Shown in pieces: positions 40,301-52,439 of a stretch of DNA of 64,000 nt. The notes under the pieces are model-generated. The model did no database searches. It was not told the DNA's origin and saw only the letters and a list, made by a program, of their open reading frames with translations. How positions within the stretch are numbered: position 1 is the stretch's first letter; each line of letters starts with the position of its first letter. The translations under genes and the position numbers were made by a program. The DNA is from Progne subis subis (lineage: Eukaryota > Chordata > Aves > Passeriformes > Hirundinidae): assembly GCA_022316685.1 (NCBI GenBank), contig JAKJHU010000030.1, forward strand, positions 11,979,360 to 12,043,359, in the 5' to 3' direction.

Positions 40301-43183
40301 CCAAAGTAGCACTAAGAAAATTTGGTACATGGTAACTATGAGCTTCATCTTAACCCTCAACTCACATATATTTCGTCTTAAAATCCTTCTTCAGGTTAGA
40401 ATGGCTAACTAGCTAACCTCTGAAGAGCACACTGGCATAGCTAGTCCCATCCCTCAAGGCTTGCAGAAAGGTGCTTAATGAACTAAGAGCTGACAACAGA
40501 CAACATTCACCATATTTTGATTTGACTGTAATTCACTCTAGCTCATTAAACCCACTTGTCAGTTGCTCTCCCTAGGTTAGGTTATGTACACACCAGTCCA
40601 CAACTAAAGTTCAGTCTTCTATTACTGTCACCTACTTTTATTCCTCGTAAAGCTGGTGCAAAACCACAGTCATACACAGATGAGCAGACAAATTCCACAG
40701 TACAGTTTAAGAAATTTGTCTGTCCTTATGCTATCCTCCAATTTCTCTTCTCTGCTGGTTTCCCCCACCTGCATGATTTCCTCCTATGCTGTTTCTGCTT
40801 TGCCAAGCCCAGGCAGCCCTGAGTGATCTGGGGAAGTGTCAGATCACCCCGTGCCCCTGCATCAGTGTGAGCTGGCCCTACTAGACTTCAGAAGTTCAGA
40901 AGAACTACCCTGACCTTGCAACTGTACTTTGAATTCTTCAGCTTTAACTCGTATCCCTTCACTCTCCAGTCCTTCTTACATGACTACACTCCCACATGTG
41001 GGCACTCGCTAACACTGCCTCCCTGGCAGGTTTTGGTACCACACTGAACACCTGGTGCCACTGAAAAAAAATTCATCATGAACTCTACTAACATCACCTT
41101 ACAGCTCCATGCCTCCTTTCACCACTATCTTATCTGATCTCCTTCCTGCAAGCACTTTTATAATTGTCTGGTTAATCCACATTTATCTGAACTTTAATAT
41201 ATTTCTTTGTGGCACCTGCAGCTTTCCTGAAGTTCAGTGTCAAGTCACTTTAATTTCTTATGTCCACAAAAATCAATTATTGAAAAAGATGAAATTGAAC
41301 TAGTTCAACTTGACATACCCTTGATAAATAGATACAGTATTTTCCATTTGTTTCCAGGTCTTGTTTTTTGCACTGACAATTTTTCAGAAAGTCTATGGCT
41401 GACGTTGCACTTCCAGGTCCATTAATTACTCAAACCACACCACTCCGTTAAAAGAACTCCATTCACTGTTCTCCAATTACAATATACTACACACCTACAT
41501 AATCAGATAGAACCAGCACCCCACTAAGGTTACTAATTCAATAGGCAGATCACTCACAAGTACCCTAGAGTGCTGGAGATTACTGAACCCTATGAACACT
41601 GTTGTCCTCCTCCCTCAATTCCACATTCATACCTAACCCTCAGCAGGTACCCTACCCTTGCCCCTACATTTAGAATGCTCAACCAGTAGGAAAGAAATCT
41701 TTTTATTTTAAAGCCCTTGTCTCCATTATCCCAATCTATTTTGTGCAGTTCCAGATCCAAGTCAAACAAATAAATTTGCAGAAATCATGTACTAACACAC
41801 TCTTTAAAGGTATGCAAGTTGAACAGAATTCCTTATGTTACTCCATCCTTTGCAGTTGTTATTTCTCTGCACTGGTCATCCAAAAAGCCCCTATGTAAAA
41901 ACTTCTTAACATTTTACCTTTAAGAAGTTAAACTGATGCGGTAACTGAAGCAAATACACTAATTTCTGTGGGAACTACCATGGTATAAGCAAGACATGAT
42001 TAATTTGTGTGGTAATTTAAGTTTATTGTAGGTCTCACCAACTTTTTGCTCCTCCTTTTATTACCCTCATCAAAATTACTTCCTCCCTGGTTAAAACTTT
42101 AGATGAATGGGGTTTGCTTTCCCAAATTTTGTAGTAATGTCAAATATTTACAAAGGAACCTTCATAAATTAAAACAGAAGCCTGGCCCTAAAAATGCTTT
42201 GATGTTCCCTGCTTTTAATAATAGGAATTTTACTAAGTAAGAGATTAAGGAAAGCATGCTCATCGCCCAGTGTGGGCCTAAATGGTAACTTCTCCAACTT
42301 TACCGCAGCTTCTTTATGTGCCTGAATTTAAAGAAAAGCCATTTTAATTAAAGATGCCAGTAAGTTCAAAGTGACCCCAAGTTTCCTTTGTCATTGATAA
42401 AAACACAAGGTCCTGTTTTATATTTAACAGAAGCGTTTCTTAGCAGGATCAGAGAAATCTTAAAAACGATAGCAAGATTTCCAACATTATCCATAAGAGC
42501 AGGATCTTGGTTCTCCGAAAGGCCGGCATTTTTAAAGAGCCCTTTTACTTGCAGCTGAACTGCCAGTGTCCAGAAGGCCGTTCATTGCCACTAGAGAGGC
42601 TGGGAGAACATTCAGTACCGTGTCCCATCCACGGCAGAAGGACAATTGCACTTAAAACCAGAAGACTGGCAAACGAAACTTTGCTCCTGTCCCTCTCCCC
42701 AGACCGCAGCAGCCCCGCTGCCCGTTTAGCGAACCCACAGCCAGGGATCCGTTTCACGGCGGCGGCCCCGCGGCTCCCCCGGGGAATGTCCCCGCGGAGC
42801 CGCGCGTGTGGCCGCTCCGGGGGCACAGCGTGCGACCCGGCTCCAGCTCCCCGCTCCGCCCTGGCCGCGGACCCTCGGGCCTTGCCCGTGCCGCCGCCAG
42901 GCCGCGCTCAGGGCCCCGCCGCGCCCGGCCTCGCCTCAGATCGCCCCAGACACCCGGCCCCGGTGCAGGGTCCCGGGGGAGCCCTGCCCTTCCTGGGGAG
43001 ACCCAGGTGTCGCGGCGCACCAGGCGGGCCCTCCCTGCCGGGAAGGCTCGGCCGAAGAGGCAGCTCCGAGCCCGAGCATGACGGCAGCACCCCGAGAGCC
43101 GGGCTGCAGCCGGGCTGCGGCTGGGCCCCGCCGGGCCCCTTCGGGCGGCGGCGACGACCGCGGCGGCCGAAGCCACTCCTTAC
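37339..43183 (-). other. RAD21: RAD21 intron 1
   Basis: About 5.8 kb, the longest intron, with no CR1 or LTR signature recognised. The 5' end (42700-43183) lies in the CpG island. Confidence 0.75.
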
Positions 43184-43385
43184 CCTGCTCCGGGCCCGGG
43201 AACCGCTCGCTGCTCCTTCCGAGCCGAGCCGGGCCGAGCCGGGCCGAGCCCGAGCCGAGCGACGCCGAACCGAACCGAAGCTGAGGCGAAGCCGAGCCGG
43301 GCCGAGCCGAGCGGAGCCGAAGTGGAGCCGAGCGGAGCCGAGCCGCTCGCTCAAGCAAACAAGATGGCGGCCACGGTCCTTCCTG
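43184..43385 (-). other. RAD21: RAD21 exon 1, non-coding 5' UTR (inferred)
   Basis: A strong minus-strand donor AGCAGG|gtaaggagt lies at 43183/43184 inside the island, upstream of the coding exons, and no start codon in frame is needed. The 5' limit is set by the YY1 element and is approximate. The exon contains a degenerate pentameric repeat (43221-43345). Confidence 0.55.
43221..43345. repeat. degenerate (GCCGA/GCCGG) pentamer array in 5' UTR
   Basis: About 25 imperfect copies of the pentamer gagcc/gccga on the plus strand, pyrimidine-rich CGGCT on the transcript. Confidence 0.85.
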
Positions 43386-43770
43386 CGCGCGAACGCGCCG
43401 TTCAAACCGCAGGATGTTTACGGTCAAATTCTCCCCCCACCCCCGGCCCCGCCACTGCGCGTGCGCGTGGCCCTGAGAGGTGGGGCAGAGCCGCGGGGGT
43501 GACGAACAGCCGCTGAGTGACAGCCCCGGGGGGGCGGGGCCTCGGCCGGGCAGCTGCGCGTGCGCGGCTCCCCTGGCGAGTGGCCGGGCTGTGAGGGCTC
43601 CGTGTCGTCGTTCTGCCCGCGCGGTGCTTTGCGTTCTTCGTTAGTTCGGTTTAAAACGTCTGAAACAATCGTTCTCTTCTTTCACCGCCTGCTCCCTGTG
43701 AGGTCTTTCTGGTCTCTGCAGCTCCCTCCTGCTCCCGAGGCGCTGCATGTGTTTTGTGCTGTGAGGTAGT

Positions 43771-46700
43771 TTGCTGTCCTGAGGAACAGCTGCGGGCACC
43801 ACTCGCTTTCTTTGTTAGCATCAATTTGGTTTCGACTGTATATAGAAAGGTTTTCTTGGTCCTAATCTACTAATTTATGATGGCCACATATGATATAACG
43901 GAGAGGGAAGTACGGCTACAACAGGGCTCTAAACAGAAGGAGTCAATCAGTAGGTAAAAGCAATGGAAAGGGAAAACAAGGACTGCTTTGAGAAACAGGG
44001 ATTTTTCTGGTCTCTAGGAAGCCTGATACTGTGGGTACGCGCCATTCTGGATGAGCACCAAAAAGGCTTTGGCCCAAAGAGACACAAAATTCAAAAAGCC
44101 TCATTAAAAAAAGCCTCTGAAACAGTACTTCTAGTGCAGTGGATCATCAGTTTACATAGATAATGTCAGAATACCAAGAAAATCTACCTACTGAGGGTTT
44201 AAGGAGTATTACTGCTCTTTGTGACACTCAGATAATTTATCTTAGGGGATGATAACACCAGCAAATAATATTGCATTGTAAAAACATGCAGGTTCAGTCT
44301 CCTGGTTCTCTTAGATTCAGTTTTGAAGGTTTCAGCATTCATTTTCGTTCATAATGTCTCACTAGAACCTTTATTCAAATAAACATTGATTCTCTGTGTG
44401 TCCCACATGGACTTCTGCCAGGTGTAGTATTTCACGGTTTTGATCTGCAAGAAAGCATTTGCTGTATCACTATTCTCCTGTATCTCCATATGGAGTTAGA
44501 GTTCCAGGCTTTGAACCAGGAAGCATCCAGGACATCGACCATTGGCTTGCTGATAAGACACTTGCATTAGTTTAACAGTGCTGATACAGTGGATAGCATC
44601 AAAGTCCACCGAAAGTGTAAACCAGCAAAGCTGCATCATTTGGTGCTATAGGAAATAGTCATTCCTCAGTAGGAGAGAAAAGCTGCACCAGCACCGTGGT
44701 GTGAGTCAGAAACCTCAGAGCTCCACACCCTGACCCTCGTTGCTGCTGCAATTGCCACAGCACAGCCTGCCTCTGGCTCTTGACCTGCTCAATGCTTACC
44801 TCAGTTGCATCCATTTAGTATGAAATCCTTCTTTCTCTGGCTCATCAGACACTGAGGATTGGCCAAAATTGCCTTTCTACTGACTATGTGCCACTGTGCG
44901 CCAGTGATCTTTTTAGAAGCCCGACATCATATTGCCATTGCCTGAGCAGAAATTAACGATGGGAAGGAATTATTATGTGTTCTTTAGTTGTCACTACCAA
45001 TTCCTTAATAGTTGCACATTTTAAAAAAGTAAAATAATAAAAATGTGTCTGCATGCTTACTACTGTTTGAGCAAGCAAATCTTTCTATAAAATACATTCT
45101 TTTTGAGAAGAAAACTAGGGAGTTCTAGTTAATTTTTTGTAATACCTACCATGGAGTTAAAAGCATTAAGCTTATATATAGGTCTAGTCTTTTCCAGATG
45201 ACTCTCTGTAGTCAGTTTTCAATTTTTCCAATGTTAGGTTCCTGTTTTTCTATTCTTTGTTATTATAGGGCTTTAAATGTACATACTTCAAAAAAGCAAA
45301 TATATGCAAATCTCAGCGAGTTTATAGTCTAAATTTGGCTCAGTTTAAATCTAAAGGATTTGAATTGTTATCACATCTGTTTCTCATGGCAGTATGTGAT
45401 TACTGTGAAGATCAGCTAGTAATCTTGTCCTCTAATTTATTCTTGAATGTATTTTAAAATTATGCCAGTCTAATTTAATATTATTTATTTTTTTCCAATG
45501 TCTATTCAGTTGGATATTTTTCTTTATCATCTCAAAATAATGCTTCCTTCCATCAAAATTAAAAATCAAGACAATTCATTTGCATGGTCTAAAATTAAGG
45601 TTAATTGCCTGATATAAAAATGTTTCATTTGTACTGTGAAGATAAATGCACAAATTGGTATTTAAACTTCACCATAATTTTCAGATATTCTGCTAACAAT
45701 TAATCCCAGTACAATAAATAAGGAAGATCAAAATACAGTATGTGTTGGAACTCATGTCCATTGAGTCCCATCCACTGGCCTATCAATTTTCAAACACCAT
45801 AAATAAGTTTTCTCCATTATTAATAATACATCAAATTACTGTATGGCTGTTTCCAATGTTTGTGCTTATGTCAAATATTTTTCAACCTTTTGCACTTAGG
45901 TTCTCATGAAAACCTAAAAAAAAATTAATTCTCCATTACTAGGTTTTTCTTGCAGTTTTAGGGTTTGTGGGTTTTTTAACCCAGCTTGAAAAGAGCCCTG
46001 AATGCCCTGGCCTGAGACAGACAGTGTAACTGATCTTCATGTCCCCATTTTCTTTTACTCAAGAACTACCATAAGCACTGATTAGTATGCGGCACTCTGT
46101 ACTTTGCTGAATTTCTCCTCGGGCTCTGCTCAGCATTCCAGATGGTACTTAAAAAAGCAAGTTTGTTACTATGATGTACACTCTTGCTAGCATACAGCAG
46201 ATCACATTATGCAGTGACATTTAGGAAGAAACTGAGGCAAGAAGTCTATTTTTGTTTTCAGCTTTGGTCAAGTGTATCTGTCAGGCAATGAAATCATAAT
46301 TTGCAAGTGCAGAGCAACTTGGTTTGTATATAAATAACTTTATCTTAGGAGGAAGGACAACAGGTTTTAATTACTTTTGATTAACTGAAGTAATCATTTT
46401 TCACTGACAAACATTCTCCCTTGAAATTTGTGATCCAAATCTGCTCTTGAGTCACACATCCATCCTCCAGTCCCTTCCAATCTATGCTGCTTTGCCCCAT
46501 CACTTCTAAGTATTGGCAAAAATAAATTGCTTTTTTGAGCCATCAAACAAGAAATTCAGGATAGTCACAGTCACATTTCTACCATGTGAAATAGAAGAAA
46601 AAATAACTTGTGATTTGATTAGAACCTGTGTACTCTAAAAACTTCAACATTTTAAGGCAGATAATCCAAAGTTTGTCCAATATGTTGGGATCTTCTCTGA

Positions 46701-47161
46701 GGAACAATTTCAGCCTCTCTTTACAGTAAGTTGGCTTTGCTGCAGCTGTACAGAAGAGCAGGAGGTCCTGGAAAGGGACCTGGTATGCACTTGCATATGG
46801 ACAGAAGTTTTCTACTGTAAGCCATGACTGCCCTTGGGTGATCCATAGGTGAAATGGTTTCTGAAAGTAGCATTCAAAAATACCACAAAATCACCATGGT
46901 ACTCTGTTCTGAACATTAGAATACAAATATGTGCACTCTAGCTAGTAGTTTAGACTCTTGATTTCAGTGTGGGCCACCTGACACAGATCCCATGGAAAGT
47001 ACATGAAAAATGAGAGTAACTGAAAACACTGATTTCTTGCCACTTGGCCTTCATTTCACAATACATATTTTTACCAAAAGCACCAAACAAAAAGGGTTTA
47101 TACTTGCTGGGAATTCTTTACATGGTAAGTCAAAGATGTTTCCTACCAGTATATTTAATTT
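43771..47161. other. RAD21 upstream flank, nothing recognised
   Basis: AT-rich sequence with no gene, CR1 or LTR identified. No exon of AARD or SLC30A8, the next genes on this side in mammals, was recognised. Confidence 0.4.
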
Positions 47162-47166
47162 GAGGG

Positions 47167-47716
47167 TGTCCTGGTTTTGACTTGGGATAGAGTTAACTTT
47201 TTTCCAGTAGCTGGTACAGTGTGGTGTTTTGAGTTTATTATGACAATAATGATAACACACTGATGTTTTGGTTGTTTCTAAGTAGCGCTTACTTTAAATC
47301 AAGGATTTTCAGTTTTCCATGCTGTGCCAATGAGGAGTTGCACAAAAAGTTTGGAGGGAGCATGGCCAGGATGGCTCACTGGCATATTCTGTACCATAGA
47401 ACATCATACCCAGTGTGTAAGCCAGGAGAATTGCCCAGAAGCCAGTGATCACAGGGATGGGCTGGGTATGAGTGGGTGGTGAGCAACTGTACTGTGCATC
47501 ACTTGTTTTTCATGGGTTTTATTCCTCTCTTTCTCCTTTTCATTACATTATTTATTGTTATTAATATTAAAATAATTATTATTTTCTTCTGTTTCCATGA
47601 TTACACTGCTCTTAGCTCAAACCATAAGTTTTACTTTTTTCAATTTTTCTTCCCACTGGGATGGGGAATGAATGACTGTGGAGTATTTTGTTGCCAGCTT
47701 TTATTAGACCATAACA
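47167..47716 (+). mobile_element. ERVL-type solo LTR, complete
   Basis: 550 bp. It begins tgtcctggttttgactt and ends ttattagaccataaca (TG...CA). It is flanked by gaggg (47162-47166) and gagga (47717-47721), a 5-bp target-site duplication with one mismatch. The body carries the U3 and U5 blocks of the bird family also seen at 12110 and 24407. No internal gag-pol is present. Confidence 0.9.
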
Positions 47717-47721
47717 GAGGA

Positions 47722-48251
47722 AACGAAGAGATACAAATGAGGCAAAGAAAGTTTGGATTTCTGAAACTGCACTAGAAATTCAGCTCTCAGTATTTGCTAA
47801 TCCTGAATAGATGGAATGTTGTTAGGATCTGACACAGAAAATCATGCATCACATAATCAGTACGGGTAAACTTGTTTCTATTGGAGTTTTCAAGGTTTCT
47901 GTGATTTTGTTTCTTGAAATATTTTTTCCCAGCTGAGGAGAAATAGTATAAGAATTTCAAACTATCTATAGTCTCAGCATTCTTGTACTGACCTTCTTGA
48001 TTCCATTATGTATCAGCCTGCTTCTACTTAATAATTTTAAAAGTATTTAAGTTTATGGCTATTCAAGAAGAAAACTTTGAAAACATCCTTCCTTTTTCTT
48101 CCTAGCACATTTTGTTTCCAGTAAACTGAAATATGTGTTTAACCATTTTAACCATTACAATTAACCATGTAATACTAATTATCTGGAAAGGCTGGGTTTT
48201 TTTGTTTTGGTTGTGGGGTTTATTTTTTGGGGTTTTTTTGGGTTTTTGGGG

Positions 48252-48287
<36 letters not shown>

Positions 48288-49053
48288 CTGTTTTGTTTTG
48301 TTTTTGTAATTGCAGCTGATCAGATGGATTTTTTCTTTCTGGAGTTTAGTGGGTTTCAGATTTAACCAGTAAACACCTGTAATGCTTCCTTGGTTTCTAC
48401 TTGCTGCTTAATTGCAGTCTTTCTTCTCCTGTCTTCTGTTACACTCTTCCCATGCATTCCTAGCTTTCTCCTCCTCCTCCCAGCTTGCTAGCCACAGTTT
48501 ATGGTCATTTTTAACTTCTAGAGTTGATCAAATGGTGGCACTAATGAGGAAACTGGCAAGTAGTAAATGGTCCAGGGGAAAAAGCACAGGGACAGCTCTG
48601 CAGGGAAGGGAGAGACTGAAGGCAATCATCAGAAATACAGAGGACACATTGATTTTTAAATGTTTTTTCGGTCAAATATGCCAGCTTTTGAAATACTTTG
48701 GGTGCTGATGCTCTACAGCAGTTTAATTGAAAGTAGTCTTACAGTAATGTAAATCTTGCATAAATGAAAGTATACCTTAGATCTCCGTTAGCACAGTGGT
48801 ACTCACACAGTACTTGCCCTGGGAGCAATTTGATACTGAAATACAGTTAAGATAGTTTTACTCGATCCACAGAACCAGGAAAGTGTATATTGCTGATGTA
48901 TATGAAAATTATCTGTTACTGATAATGTCTGAAAACATTCTCAAAATAAAATGCACAAGGAGTTTCATAATTTCTTAACAATTGTAATCCACCATATATT
49001 TCACTAGAGAACTTTTTTTTAAAAAAAGAGTATGTAATTAAATTAATTAAGTA
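47722..49053. other. intergenic sequence with GT repeat
   Basis: G/T-rich low complexity at 48197-48305 includes the (GT)15 run. No gene was found. Confidence 0.4.
48256..48285. repeat. (GT)15 microsatellite
   Basis: Thirty nucleotides of uninterrupted GT within a wider T/G-rich tract. Confidence 0.97.
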
Positions 49054-49059
49054 ATCGTG

Positions 49060-49450
49060 TGTTACCCTGGTTTTTCTGAGTTTTTTAAGGCCTTTTTGAA
49101 TTTCATAAATGGAGTCAGATCTTTTAGTTACTGTACAATATTAGAGCAGTTTTCTACCTCTTCCCACAGATGTAACATTAACAAATCCTTTGTTTTTCAT
49201 TCTCTGTCCTTTGTTTGCTTATTTCTAACCTGAAAACAATTGTAACTGACAATTGGTCTGGCCACTGAGGCTGAGGGGTGGAAACCCCAAAAAGCCAATC
49301 TTCTGCTAGACCCACAAATGTGTAAAAAGTAAGAAATAAACAAAGGGGGCTCTTCTCTCCGCTCTCTCAGCTGTGAGCTGGGATCAGAAGGACCTCTGCC
49401 TTGCGAAAATCTCTTGTCTGCGTGTGACTGCTTTGTGTGTCTTGATGACA
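49060..49450 (+). mobile_element. ERVK-type solo LTR, complete
   Basis: 391 bp. It starts tgttaccctgg, ends gtcttgatgaca, and is flanked by the perfect 6-bp target-site duplication atcgtg (49054-49059 and 49451-49456). The polyadenylation signal aataaa lies near 49335, followed by a short R and U5. A 6-bp duplication is typical of beta-retrovirus-like ERVK elements. Confidence 0.9.
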
Positions 49451-49734
49451 ATCGTGAATGCTTCTTTAACTGTGGCTCTGCTAGTACATCTCTGGAAGAG
49501 ATAAATACAAACTAACTAGATTTTGGCACACTAGCAATTAGATGGATCAAAAAAATTTAGAAATAATGAGAGAGTAAAGTGTATATTGTTGGTCCAGTTG
49601 TTGTCAGGTAATTCAATTTGACCTCCCTTTCATCTGACTTCACAGGCTCCTGTGATGTCAATTAATATAATTGTTTTTTGTGTGTTGATGTGAAAGCTGT
49701 ATTTAGATCAAAACTACTGTTTTACTAATCTACT

Positions 49735-49770
49735 GTACTTATAGCACTTGTAGTACTTATAGTACTTGTG
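49735..49770. repeat. 9-bp tandem repeat, four copies
   Basis: gtacttata, gcacttgta, gtacttata, gtacttgtg in direct tandem. Confidence 0.9.
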
Positions 49771-51633
49771 CTCTGTTGGTAGGCATGTCTTTTGAGTTAA
49801 ATTTGTCAAAGACAAGTCTGTTCTTTGGCAAGTTATACTTGTCAGCTTTCCAAATTATGCTTTTCTGCATTCCAGCATTTGCTCAAAGTGATAACCACAG
49901 TGCAAGTAATAACCATGGAGTGATCTCCCTTCTGGTTACTTTGCAGCTCCTGTACTAAATGTACCTGTCAGTGCTTCACAAGTCGGGAAGCAGCTTTTGC
50001 ACAGAATGAATCTGCTCCCACAGCCGCTTCCACTGCTGTCCATCTCTGACACTATAGGGACAATACAGGTGTTACAGAATATATACAGAAGTATTCTGAG
50101 CTGGAAAGTCAGGCCCAAACAGAGATTAAATCCACAATCTTGGCATTATTAACACCATGCTTTATACAACTGAGTTAATACCAGGGTTAATACATAGGTG
50201 CTGTTCTGGAAACCACCATCCATAGCTGTGTCTGGCCCCCAAAGGTGCAGTCATGCCCTGGTGACATATAGAAGACAGAAGGTACAGGTTGTATCCTGGT
50301 ATCAGACATTGTTGCAGCATAGAAAACTCTTTTAAAAGAGTATGAAAAATTATATCAGGATTTTACTTTGATACAATTGTAATTGATGTCTAGAAAAAAA
50401 TCCTGATTTCATACTCAGAATTACACTGACTTCCAAATTATCTTGTTAAGTGTCCTTTGAGTCTTCATAGAGGCTGTCCTGCAAAAAGTGGTATTTGAAA
50501 GGGGTGTGAGGAGATAAGCAATCGTCTTCCCCAAGTTGATCACGTAAATCAAAATAAATTCCATTCTCTGTATGCAGAGGCATAATGGTGAAGTAAAAAT
50601 CATCACATTGAACATGGATGAAACATCCCATTAGTGTGACATGAATAAAATGAATATTCGTACTGCAAGGTAACCTTGTAGGCAAGGCTGAAGTCTTAAG
50701 AAAAAGTGTAGAATAGAGATTCTGAGTCAAACTATGTAACATTAATGGATTTTGGGCAAGGTTTTCCAGTGGCATAAATCAGCCTGCTATTAAATCAAGT
50801 TCTAGAAGTTAGTAGAAATACAGTACTTCATATCAAATGAGTATCAGGTCTTAAAATCTTTTAGGAGTGAAAAAGCAGTTCCCTCACTGAATTTATCCTT
50901 TTTCTTTGTGTGTTCTTACATTTCACAATTCCTATTTGCAGTTGCTTTATACTTCAAAGTTGTAATTTAAGTATTTTTCAGTACAAATTGTCTGGGACTA
51001 TCTGTTGAAATTTTCTTCTGGATATTTTACTGTTATATATAGATATTGCTATATTTGTTTCTTTGATCAAGTAGGACAATAAATTACAGCATTTAAGTGG
51101 GTGACGTGATTTATAGAGAATTGTGATGGAAGTTACTGCAGTGTAGTGGATGAAAATAGCTATTAAATAAAGAATGAAGCCAAAAGCTGTTCAGCCATAA
51201 AAACCTATATATTATATATACAGTATAATAGCCATACTACTTAATTTCTAGTACTATTAAACATGTCAGCATAGTTTCTCTATCTTCATAATCATGAATG
51301 ATTTTTACAGGATGTTGTAATTTCATTCTGTTAATAGTAAAGATATGTTTCATATGAGATAACCCCACAAACAATAAATTTTTGAAGATGAATGAATCAT
51401 ACTTAATATGAAGGGTGCATTTATAAATACTTCATGTAAAATTAATAGGTGATCAATAAATGTTATAAGTGAATTACACATAGCGTAAGCTGAAGGTGCC
51501 TGGAAGCATGTAAGTGGAAGAGGTTAGAGATTTTCAGTATACCAAGGCCATAAGGAAGCCATAGACATACTGGCTGTTATGGCAGTCTTGAAGGGTGACC
51601 CAGATGTAGTTTGGTGTACGTTTGTAGACTGAG

Positions 51634-51658
51634 CAACCAGAGGAGTCTCCTCTGGTTG
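51634..51658. repeat. perfect 12-bp palindrome with 1-nt centre
   Basis: caaccagaggag, t, ctcctctggttg. An outer pair tgtacg/cgtaca (51615-51620, 51671-51676) allows an extended imperfect hairpin. Confidence 0.92.
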
Positions 51659-52439
51659 TCACACTTCTGCGTACAAATGACATGACCTGGAACACATCAG
51701 CAATGGTAATGGCAATCAGGGCAGAGAGGCTCAGGAAATGGAGAACCTCTTTTCATTTGTCCTCTGCTCATTCAACCTTCATTTACCTTGTCCATATTCC
51801 CTCTGGTTAGCACTGGTGAGGTCACGTCCCAAGCACTTCATAAAGGTTGCAACCTGGGCCTGTACCAGGGAGTTGTCAACATACTGCAGAGGACTTCTGA
51901 ACCCTTTGGTGAGGGAGCTAGAGTATGTGGCATTTGAGGATAGGCAGAGCAAAGTGGACTTCAGCCAAGGGAATAGCATGTTCCAGTTGGCTCCAAGAGC
52001 AGTCTTACACTGTTGACAGGGGATTTACAAGAGACGGGGTAGTGAAAGAACAAGAAGCAGCAGTTGCAGGAAAACAGGATTGGAAGGTGATTTGCTTTAA
52101 GACATTGCTGATTTCTCACATGCTCTGTCAGACTTCCACAGACAAACACTAGGGCATATATACCAAAGTAGTCTGTCCACCATGCAGGCATCAGGATGCT
52201 TGAATACAGGTGTCCTGTTGTAGGACAATGACACTGGCTATTGAGGCCTCATCTTGTCTCCTGGTCTCTGCTTAGGTTGAGAGCTAAAGCTGATTTTTAC
52301 CCATGCCTTTCTCTATCCTTCCGAGTATCTAAGCAATGAGTTTTTCAGTCCTATCCCACATCTCACCTCTATGAGCTGTCAGCATTTACTCACTCTTTTT
52401 TGTCCTAAGAAGCTGCTATCTTTGTGTTAGGATCATAAT

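Larger units (their letters stand above)
42700..43770 (-). promoter_or_regulatory. RAD21: RAD21 CpG-island promoter
   Basis: Dense CpG sequence, no obvious TATA. Minus-strand GCCGCCATCTTG (43361-43373) is a classic YY1 element, usually just downstream of the start site. A minus-strand AGGAAG ETS core lies near 43380. NRF1-like tgcgcgtgcgc occurs near 43455 and 43555, and an Sp1-type ggggcggggc near 43531. This combination suits a housekeeping gene, and the start site is probably about 43365-43390. Confidence 0.75.
49457..52439. other. intergenic sequence with short repeats
   Basis: Contains a degenerate 9-bp tandem repeat (49735-49770) and a perfect hairpin (51634-51658). Frames near 51738-52190 on both strands show no family I recognise. 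Confidence 0.4.

Noticed and set aside
42507..43502. 331-codon plus-strand open frame over the CpG island
   Set aside because: It is GC-driven, rich in R, P, A and G, spans the RAD21 promoter, exon 1 and intron 1 donor on the opposite strand, and overlaps similar long frames in other phases. No domain is recognisable.
51738..52190. Cluster of short frames on both strands that might be retroviral pol
   Set aside because: A QYVD-like string on the minus strand is not supported by neighbouring RT motifs, and the order does not fit RT.
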